A stretch of DNA of 64,000 nt, from positions 51,213 through 115,212 of the forward strand of contig CAZOEO010000010.1 of NCBI GenBank assembly GCA_964578885.1, read 5' to 3'. The notes beneath the pieces are model-generated. The model searched no databases. It was not told the origin of the DNA and saw only the letters and a list, made by a program, of their open reading frames with translations. Shown in pieces: positions 26,928-32,541 of this stretch; the stretch's first letter is position 1, and each line of letters begins with the position of its first letter. The DNA is from CAZRHR01 sp964578885 (GTDB taxonomy: Bacteria > Bacteroidota > Bacteroidia > CAIKAF01). The translations under genes were made by a program, and so were the position numbers.

Positions 26928-27388
26928 CAGGGAATCACATTAAATTCAATGATGGACATGCCATTTACCGGCACCACAGGAGCCACGGTGGTTCCAGCCG
27001 GAAGCCAAAGGGGAAGTTTTGTATTGTCGGAAGCTACCCGCACCAAATGGGTGGGATTGCTATTGGCATTTTGACTTGTATTGCCTAACCAAAGTCCACC
27101 ACCACAACAACCATTAAAGCCAAGGGATACGCCATTCACAAATTCCTCACGGATGGTCACGGTATTGCCATTTACCAATATCGACCTGGATAACGTAGGA
27201 AAAGTGGTCCCTGAAGTAGGATAACGCTGCTCCGGACTCATCACCGATTCCAGTTTCCAAACTTTGCCTGCCGGAACGGTTTCAGAGGCAGTAACCAACT
27301 TGACCTGATTAAACTGCAAGGTGCCTTGTGCCTGAACTACGGAAAAAACTCCCATCATGAGCAAAAAGGCCGTGAAAAAAGTCTTCAT
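26927..27388 (-). CDS. Array paralogue 11: small secreted protein
   Basis: A 153-aa exported protein: signal peptide cut near VQA-Q, then GTLQFNQVKLV, ETVPAGKVWKLESV, LPLWLPAGTTV and SIIEFNVIP. The middle contains GFNGCCGGGLWLG, whose CCG motif is shared with paralogue 15. The terminal proline codon here is CCC, and the stop overlaps the next ATG by one base. Confidence 0.8.
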   Translation of the reverse strand: MKTFFTAFLLMMGVFSVVQAQGTLQFNQVKLVTASETVPAGKVWKLESVMSPEQRYPTSGTTFPTLSRSILVNGNTVTIREEFVNGVSLGFNGCCGGGLWLGNTSQNANSNPTHLVRVASDNTKLPLWLPAGTTVAPVVPVNGMSIIEFNVIP

Positions 27389-27774
27389 GGATTCTCGTTA
27401 AATTCAATAACACTAATATTTGAAACGTTGGTACTTGGCGCTAATGTAGTCCCTGCTGGAAGCCAAATGGGAAATGTAGTTAGGGTGACCGCAGAGGTCG
27501 CACTGCTGCTCCCCCAGGTAGATGCAAAAAATACAGAGCCCCCATTAATTAAAATAGCAGACGTATTACTTTGCGCCGAGGACGTCCCCACGCTAATCCC
27601 CAAACTCGAAGAAATGAGCGCACTCTCCACTTTCCACACTTTTCCGGAAGGTACGGTCTGGGAACTATTGACCAGGAGTGTACGGTTATACTGCAAAGTA
27701 AACTGTGCAGACAGATTAGAAACGCTCAAACAGGCGATCATGGCGAAAAGAAAAAAAGGAAAAACGAATCTCAT
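27385..27774 (-). CDS. Array paralogue 10: small secreted protein
   Basis: A 129-aa exported protein near the family core. The signal peptide is cut near LSA-Q, then FTLQYNRTLLV, TVPSGKVWKVESA (Ala replaced by Ser in the core motif), FPIWLPAGTTL and SVIEFNENP. The mature part is serine- and threonine-rich and has no cysteine. ATGA overlaps at both ends. Confidence 0.8.
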   Translation of the reverse strand: MRFVFPFFLFAMIACLSVSNLSAQFTLQYNRTLLVNSSQTVPSGKVWKVESALISSSLGISVGTSSAQSNTSAILINGGSVFFASTWGSSSATSAVTLTTFPIWLPAGTTLAPSTNVSNISVIEFNENP

Positions 27775-28166
27775 GGTACTACATTAAATTCAATGACAGA
27801 AAAAGAAATATTTCTGGAAGATCCAAGATTGGAAAAACCTAAAACATGCCCGGCGCCAAGCCAAAATGGCATTTTCATATTATCGTACCGCATGCCCCAC
27901 CAGGAAGAACTGGTGTTGGTATAAAATCTTGAGGACCAAGTGCCCACCTCTTTGTTGTTTAGCCAAAGTGACACCAAATTTTCTGAGTTGGAGGACGCCA
28001 TTTCCACTTTCCACACTTTTCCGGCAGGCACCGTCCAGCACGCCGTGCAGGAAGTGGTGGAATTTTCCAACAACAACACTTGGTTAAATTGAAGCGTTCC
28101 CTGGGCTTTCAAAGACATGAGCCCCACACTCAATACACCAAAACAAAGCATCAAAATCTTTTTCAT
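27771..28166 (-). CDS. Array paralogue 9: small secreted protein, CxxC type
   Basis: A 131-aa exported protein: GTLQFNQVLLLE, then CTACWTVPAGKVWKVE, MPFWLGAGHVL and SVIEFNVVP. The CxxC directly before the core motif is shared only with the adjacent paralogue 8 (CLICWTVPAGKVWKIE), and both have WG and GSSRN in the second half. They look like the most recent tandem duplication of the array. It starts 3 bases after the stop of paralogue 8, the only gap inside the array. Confidence 0.8.
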   Translation of the reverse strand: MKKILMLCFGVLSVGLMSLKAQGTLQFNQVLLLENSTTSCTACWTVPAGKVWKVEMASSNSENLVSLWLNNKEVGTWSSRFYTNTSSSWWGMRYDNMKMPFWLGAGHVLGFSNLGSSRNISFSVIEFNVVP

Positions 28167-28169
28167 AAC

Positions 28170-28556
28170 TTATGGAATTACATTGAATTCAATGACAAAA
28201 AAAGTAGTGTTTCTGCTGGAACCAGCTCCTGAAAAGCCCAAAGAGGCATTCGCCTGCAGCCAGAAAGGGAATTTAACACCCCAACGTGTGCCCCAATAAC
28301 TAGTAGACGTTGTGGAAAAAGCATAGCCTGTGAGATCGCCCAACGCCCGATTATTCACATACAGGGAAATCGGACTATCTGAATTGGAGGAGGCGGACTC
28401 AATTTTCCACACCTTGCCGGCAGGAACCGTCCAGCAAATCAGACAACTGGAGACACTACTTTCAAGGGTGAGCACCTGATTAAACTGCAAGGTTCCCTGG
28501 GCTTTTACACCCATAAAACCGAAAACAAAAAGCCAAAACAGTACACTTTTTCTCAT
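28170..28556 (-). CDS. Array paralogue 8: small secreted protein, CxxC type
   Basis: A 128-aa exported protein counted from the ATG at 28556 (ATGA overlap); the frame is open to 28634 inside the upstream gene. Motifs: GTLQFNQVLTLE, CLICWTVPAGKVWKIESAS, FPFWLQANASL and FVIEFNVIP. It is a sister of paralogue 9. Its terminal codons are CCA TAA, the only internal junction without an overlap, so coupling to the next gene may be weaker. Confidence 0.8.
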   Translation of the reverse strand: MRKSVLFWLFVFGFMGVKAQGTLQFNQVLTLESSVSSCLICWTVPAGKVWKIESASSNSDSPISLYVNNRALGDLTGYAFSTTSTSYWGTRWGVKFPFWLQANASLGFSGAGSSRNTTFFVIEFNVIP

Positions 28557-29002
28557 GGCAAAATATTGAATTCCAAAACAGATAAAAATGTATTGGGCCC
28601 TACACTCTGCACCGTAGTTCCCGCAGGAAGCCAAACCGGCAAGGTGTTGGGATCTGAATCAAAATTTAAAGTGGAAAAATTATATCCGCCAGAACTGTTC
28701 GTCGTACAATTGGGGCTAGCGCTGTACATGGTGGTGGTCAAAAACTTTCTTGAACATTGTACTTCTACCCCATTGACAAAAAATCCGGCGACCAAAGCCT
28801 GTGAAAACCAGTTGTTATAAAGGGGAAACACAGACCGACACACATACTCTTTTCCGTAAACAGCGGTGATCTTCCACACTTTTCCAGCGGGAACAGTAGC
28901 CACTTGATCGGACTGAATCAAAGCACGGTTAAATTGTAACGTTCCCTGCGCACTAAGCACTGCCGTGATACAACCAAAAAGAAAAACGAATACAGCTTTC
29001 AT
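28553..29002 (-). CDS. Array paralogue 7: small secreted protein
   Basis: A 149-aa exported protein: signal peptide cut near LSA-Q, then GTLQFNRALIQ, TVPAGKVWKITAVYG, LPVWLPAGTTV and SVLEFNILP. It pairs with paralogue 17, with a similar spacing of three mature cysteines and NTLP before the Trp motif. ATGA overlaps at both ends. Confidence 0.8.
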   Translation of the reverse strand: MKAVFVFLFGCITAVLSAQGTLQFNRALIQSDQVATVPAGKVWKITAVYGKEYVCRSVFPLYNNWFSQALVAGFFVNGVEVQCSRKFLTTTMYSASPNCTTNSSGGYNFSTLNFDSDPNTLPVWLPAGTTVQSVGPNTFLSVLEFNILP

Positions 29003-29553
29003 GGGATTACGTTAAATTCAATCACCGACACCAGGGTAGAATTGGTCAATTGCTGACCAGGTGTTACGCTCAAAGGACCGCAATAAAAATATCCGGCAGA
29101 GTTATCATAATAAGGAGTGGAAGAAGGAATATTTAAATTGATGGCATGTGTGCAAATCCCTTGAAAAATCTGAAGGGTGTTTCCGGCAGCAAGCCAAACG
29201 GGAGTGCTGGAAGAAAACGCCGAATTGCCCCCATTCACTAAAATCTGGGTATTATAAGACTGGCAATTAGAGAAGGTAACCCGCTGAACCGTAGTACTTC
29301 CTGAAATAGAACCATCACAAGGATTTGGATTCGTTCCAGACCATGTGGCAGAAAAGGGCGTACCAATGCTGCTTACAAAACGACTTTGCGCTGTAGAGCG
29401 ATTCTCCAGTTTCCACACTTTTCCCGCAGGAACAGTGTATGGTGACTGAGAACCGTCCAACACCATCACACGGTTAAACTGTAAAGTGCCCTGGGCTTGT
29501 GCCGAAAAGCCCAATCCAACAGATAACATCATTAATATCAGGGAAATCCTCAT
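28999..29553 (-). CDS. Array paralogue 6: small secreted protein, long four-cysteine type
   Basis: A 184-aa exported protein counted from the ATG at 29553 (ATGA overlap); the frame is open to 29634. Motifs: GTLQFNRVMVLD, YTVPAGKVWKLENRS, NPNPCDGSISG, TPVWLAAGNTL, FYCGPLS and SVIEFNVIP. A member of the long subgroup with 12, 13 and 18. The four cysteines are conserved in position. Confidence 0.8.
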   Translation of the reverse strand: MRISLILMMLSVGLGFSAQAQGTLQFNRVMVLDGSQSPYTVPAGKVWKLENRSTAQSRFVSSIGTPFSATWSGTNPNPCDGSISGSTTVQRVTFSNCQSYNTQILVNGGNSAFSSSTPVWLAAGNTLQIFQGICTHAINLNIPSSTPYYDNSAGYFYCGPLSVTPGQQLTNSTLVSVIEFNVIP

Positions 29554-30086
29554 GGCTGTTGCTGAAATTCTAAAATGGATAAAAACTGAGATACCCGAAA
29601 CAGACTTGAGGGTGAAGCCGGCACAGAATACCACTGACTTCCACTGGTCAAACGTGGATAAATGGCCGCACGCACCACGGTTCCTTCACGCAACCACACA
29701 ATGCCTTCGGTATTAAAGCGATTGGTGGTGGAGGAATTCACAAATTCAATGCTGCTTATAAATTCGTTTAAAGGACCACCATCTACAATCTCAGTACCTG
29801 CCAATGCGCCTATGGAACCGGAATTATAGTTACAGGCACCCGACCAAAACGAACTAGAACCCAAGCCCAAAGTCCGAAGTGGCCCAATGGCCGACACTTT
29901 CCAAACCCGACCCGGAGGTACAGTAATGCTGGTGCCAAAAACACCTGTGTTCACCAATACGCAGCTGTTGATTTCTGCCACCAGCACCGTATCGATTACC
30001 CGACTGAATCTCAGATTAAATCCGGGAGCTTGCGCATGGAGACCCAACGTAAATAAAACGCCCAAAAGGAACAATAACTTTTTCAC
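29550..30086 (-). CDS. Array paralogue 5: divergent member with GTG start
   Basis: The most divergent of the eighteen (178 aa). It begins with GTG at 30086, overlapping the stop of paralogue 4 as GTGA with the proline codon CCG. The signal peptide is cut near LHA-Q. The motifs are altered: NLRFSRVIDTV, VPPGRVWKVSAIG, GIVWLREGTVV and SILEFQQQP. It still fits the family frame, and the invariant E-F and terminal P remain. An internal EFVNSST stretch might be a second copy of part of the motif. Confidence 0.75.
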   Translation of the reverse strand: MKKLLFLLGVLFTLGLHAQAPGFNLRFSRVIDTVLVAEINSCVLVNTGVFGTSITVPPGRVWKVSAIGPLRTLGLGSSSFWSGACNYNSGSIGALAGTEIVDGGPLNEFISSIEFVNSSTTNRFNTEGIVWLREGTVVRAAIYPRLTSGSQWYSVPASPSSLFRVSQFLSILEFQQQP

Positions 30087-30481
30087 GGCAAAATATTAAA
30101 CTCAATAATGCTCAATATAGAACCCACGCAAACCGTCCGGAATGTTGTGCCGGAAGGCGCCCAAAATGGCACTTGGTTTATGGTAGTAAAAAACACACTG
30201 CTACTGCCGGTGGCCACGTTGTCCAACATATAATAGTTATTCCCATTCATGATAATGGGCGAATGCCAGCTGACGTTGCTACAAGTGGTTCCGTTGGAAC
30301 TGGTGGTCGTGGTGACATCAGACTGCCAATAGCCTTCCACTTTCCACACTTTTCCTGCAGGAACGGTTTGCGTGCTTAGATGATCCACAAAAAGCACACG
30401 ATTAAACTGTAGCGTGCCTTGGGCAGAGCCACTGGCCCATGAAGCAAGCGCAAGGAACACAATGAATAAATAATGTTTCAT
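30083..30481 (-). CDS. Array paralogue 4: small secreted protein
   Basis: A 132-aa exported protein: signal peptide cut near GSA-Q, then GTLQFNRVLFV, TVPAGKVWKVEGYW, VPFWAPSGTTF and SIIEFNILP. Two mature cysteines. Its ATG shares one base with the TAA of paralogue 3 (TAATG). At its 3' end the overlap is GTGA. Confidence 0.8.
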   Translation of the reverse strand: MKHYLFIVFLALASWASGSAQGTLQFNRVLFVDHLSTQTVPAGKVWKVEGYWQSDVTTTTSSNGTTCSNVSWHSPIIMNGNNYYMLDNVATGSSSVFFTTINQVPFWAPSGTTFRTVCVGSILSIIEFNILP

Positions 30482-30879
30482 TAGGGAATAATATTAAATT
30501 CAAGGACAGACACCATGTTCAAGCATGGACCGCCGGAAAGAGTAAAACCTGCTGGCAGCCAAAAAGGCAACTTGGTGTACGAATGAAAAAAATCGAGGCT
30601 TGAATAACTCGCGGCATGAGATCCTTCTCCCACTTTGGTCGGGATGCCGTTAACCTCAATGGCCACATGGCGGTAACGCGTCACCGTGCAGGAAGCCGTT
30701 CCGGAAGACTGAGCTGAAGGCTGATCTAATGGAATGTTGTAAATCACAGACTCCACTTTCCACACTTTTCCTACAGGAACAGTTTCGACACTCGTCACCA
30801 CTTTCACCTGATTGAACTGCAAGGAACCTTGCGCAGACAAAATGCCGCAAAAGAAAAGGAAAGGGACAAAAATTCTCAT
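30481..30879 (-). CDS. Array paralogue 3: small secreted protein, two-cysteine type
   Basis: A 132-aa exported protein of the subgroup with 2 and 14: GSLQFNQVKVV, ETVPVGKVWKVESVIYNIP, LPFWLPAGFTLSGGPC and SVLEFNIIP. Val replaces Ala in the core motif. The signal peptide is short (cut near LSA-Q). Confidence 0.8.
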   Translation of the reverse strand: MRIFVPFLFFCGILSAQGSLQFNQVKVVTSVETVPVGKVWKVESVIYNIPLDQPSAQSSGTASCTVTRYRHVAIEVNGIPTKVGEGSHAASYSSLDFFHSYTKLPFWLPAGFTLSGGPCLNMVSVLEFNIIP

Positions 30880-31277
30880 GGTATAATGTTAAATTCTATC
30901 ACTGAAACCTGAATATTACACGGACCGCCATCTAATGTGGCGCCAGATGGAAGCCAAATGGGTAGCGGCGTATAGTTGGCTTCATAGCCGGTGTTCGCAA
31001 TGGGCATACTGCCATTTCCCGCCCTGGTTTCCACTCCGTTTACCCGAAAAATGGAATTACGAAAAAAAGACGAGCCACAACTGGCAGAGCCACTGCTGGC
31101 ATAAGACGGACCGGTAGAAGAAATGGGTATCACCACCGATTCTACCTTCCACACTTTCCCCGCAGGAACCGTTTGCTGCGACGTCACTAGCACCACACGG
31201 TTAAACTGTAAGCTGCCCTGCGCTTGCGCAAAAACAGCCGTGAGGAAGAGAATGGATACGGAAAAAAGGAATCTCAT
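30876..31277 (-). CDS. Array paralogue 2: small secreted protein, two-cysteine type
   Basis: A 133-aa exported protein: signal peptide cut near AQA-Q, then GSLQFNRVVLV, TVPAGKVWKVESVV, LPIWLPSGATLDGGPC and SVIEFNIIP. Adjacent to its subgroup partner, paralogue 3, consistent with duplication. ATGA overlaps at both ends. Confidence 0.8.
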   Translation of the reverse strand: MRFLFSVSILFLTAVFAQAQGSLQFNRVVLVTSQQTVPAGKVWKVESVVIPISSTGPSYASSGSASCGSSFFRNSIFRVNGVETRAGNGSMPIANTGYEANYTPLPIWLPSGATLDGGPCNIQVSVIEFNIIP

Positions 31278-31774
31278 GGGTTTACGGTAAATTCAATGAC
31301 AGAAAAAAGAATGCCCGTACCATTGACCTGCATGGTGGTAGATGCAGGCAACCAAACCGGACCTTCAAAAACCAAGTCAGAGGGCGAGTACGCATAGGTA
31401 AAACTGGGAGGACAAGAAGCCAGACTGTTGCAACTACTTCCGCAGGAATTACATCCGTTTACACGGGAAAATTCCAAACCATTTATGGTGTAAAGTGGTA
31501 CACGATAACTGCAAGAAAACGGATTACATCCTCCTCCGGAACAGGAGGAACCACAATGATGCGAAATCGCTCCGGTGGCCGTCACTGTACCTACACCGGC
31601 CAGGACATTTTCCAATTTCCAAACTTTGCCGGCGGGAACAGTTACCAGTCCGGAAGTACTGCTCACCAACCGCACCTGGCTAAACGTTAATGTTTGAGCC
31701 GATGCTTGCTTTAAGGCAAGAAAAGGTAGGCACAAGAGTAAAAACCCTTGTAAAAACAATAACGAAGTTCGCAT
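31274..31774 (-). CDS. Array paralogue 1: cysteine-rich small secreted protein
   Basis: The first and most cysteine-rich member (166 aa). The signal peptide is cut near ASA-Q, then TLTFSQVRLV, VTVPAGKVWKLENV, GPVWLPASTTM and SVIEFTVNP. Between the motifs it has two cysteine clusters (HHCGSSCSGGGCNPFSC and GCNSCGSSCNSLASC): eight cysteines in all, enough for four disulfides or a metal site. It starts 9 bases after the stop of the tail-fibre-like gene at 31784. Confidence 0.8.
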   Translation of the reverse strand: MRTSLLFLQGFLLLCLPFLALKQASAQTLTFSQVRLVSSTSGLVTVPAGKVWKLENVLAGVGTVTATGAISHHCGSSCSGGGCNPFSCSYRVPLYTINGLEFSRVNGCNSCGSSCNSLASCPPSFTYAYSPSDLVFEGPVWLPASTTMQVNGTGILFSVIEFTVNP

Positions 31775-31783
31775 GGGTTGGTC

Positions 31784-32242
31784 TTAAAACCCGTCTACAG
31801 TGTACACTAGCGTTGGATCGCCACCCGTAGTAGAGCTAGAACCGGTAGTTGACACCATGGCAACCCACTGCACCCCGTTGTAGTAGTAAAAGCGGTTGTC
31901 TGTGCTGTTGTAAACCAAAAGACCGTTGGCGGGTGACGCAATGGCGTTCATCTGCGTGGTGGTCATTCTTGGAACCAAAACACCAGCTTGGGTAGAATTC
32001 ACATCTAAAACAGCCGAAGCAGCAGGCGTGGTGGTATTGATACCCACTTTCTGGTCGTCACGAACGAAAAGAGCGCTGTTTCCGCTGCTGTTGGTTACAT
32101 TCAATGTCGAAGTACCTGAGGTATTACCTGCGCCTTGTACTTCCAGACGAGACTGAGGAGTCACTGTTCCTACACCCACATTCTGGCTGTAAGCAATGGT
32201 TCCGGTGCACAAAAGGGCGGCCCAAAGGATTGATTTTTTCAT
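31784..32242 (-). CDS. Tail-fibre-like secreted protein, first gene of the paralogue operon
   Basis: A 152-aa protein counted from the ATG at 32242, which gives a signal peptide (MKKSILWAALLCTGTIAYSQ); the frame is open to 32377. The mature protein has the module common in Bacteroidota and phage tail-fibre-like proteins: NVGVGTVTPQSRLEV, VGINTTTPAASAVLDV, LVPRMTTTQMNAIASPANG and FYYYNGVQWVAM. Such repeats usually form trimeric beta-structures. It sits 9 bases upstream of array paralogue 1, so it is probably the first gene of the same transcript. A -7 box is 30 bases upstream. Confidence 0.8.
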   Translation of the reverse strand: MKKSILWAALLCTGTIAYSQNVGVGTVTPQSRLEVQGAGNTSGTSTLNVTNSSGNSALFVRDDQKVGINTTTPAASAVLDVNSTQAGVLVPRMTTTQMNAIASPANGLLVYNSTDNRFYYYNGVQWVAMVSTTGSSSTTGGDPTLVYTVDGF

Positions 32243-32271
32243 GATTGTAAAGGTTTTCAATAACATTTTTT

Positions 32272-32279
32272 CAAAAATA
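32272..32279 (-). promoter_or_regulatory. Candidate -7 box of the paralogue operon
   Basis: TATTTTTG on the minus strand is an exact TAnnTTTG match 30 bases upstream of the ATG at 32242. No TTG is seen at the usual -33 distance, so strength is uncertain. It is the only exact match I found upstream of this gene, and it could drive the whole 20-gene unit. Confidence 0.5.
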
Positions 32280-32452
32280 CATGAAATATCCACGTATAAA
32301 CCATCCTTTATTCCCGCCTTTCTTACACATAGAACCATATTATGTTGTGGCATCAATAACCATCGACGGCGCACCAATCCAGAGTGATCTAAAGTTTAGA
32401 AGTTGATTTTTGACAAAAGGAAACACAACGTTAGTGTAAATTCAACTTTAAA

Positions 32453-32479
32453 TCTTACATGTTTTTTTTCGATGTAAGA
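32453..32479 (+). promoter_or_regulatory. Inverted repeat upstream of the gene at 32542
   Basis: TCTTACAT and ATGTAAGA form perfect 8-base arms around an 11-base spacer, 62 bases upstream of the ATG. It could be an operator or an mRNA hairpin. No T run follows. Confidence 0.4.
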
Positions 32480-32541
32480 AAAACCCTCGTTTATTTAACC
32501 CTAAATTAGATGCAGCACAATCATACAACGGGTTCTGAACT

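Larger units (their letters stand above)
23250..31774 (-). repeat. Tandem array of 18 paralogous secreted-protein genes
   Basis: Eighteen genes of 127-252 codons lie head to tail with no spacer. Thirteen of the 17 junctions are 4-base ATGA overlaps, one is GTGA, two are 1-base overlaps (TAATG, TGATG) and one has a 3-base gap. Every product has a signal peptide, an N-terminal motif close to TLQFN, a (V)P(A)GKVWK motif, an invariant Trp in a PxWLPAG-like motif, and a C-terminus EFxxxP. The plus-strand 14-mer TTCCACACTTTTCC, which encodes part of the GKVWK motif, occurs exactly in 11 of the 18 copies. I do not recognise the family. Confidence 0.9.
32243..32541. other. Divergent promoter region of the paralogue operon and a helical protein
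   Basis: About 300 AT-rich bases between divergent genes. They contain the minus-strand -7 box at 32272-32279 and an inverted repeat at 32453-32479 closer to the plus-strand gene. No small gene is supported. Confidence 0.5.

Noticed and set aside
23250..31774. CRISPR-like or other non-coding repeat array
   Set aside because: The repeated 14-mers are 390-760 bases apart and lie inside protein-coding motifs; there are no short regular spacers.
23250..31774. T9SS sorting domains on the small paralogues
   Set aside because: The proteins end at EFxxxP without the NP-type start and final strand of type A domains.
23250..31774. Phage tail or injection-system cluster, suggested by the tail-fibre-like leader
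   Set aside because: No sheath, tube, baseplate, spike or ATPase gene is present, and all members carry Sec signal peptides, which such cytoplasmic parts lack.
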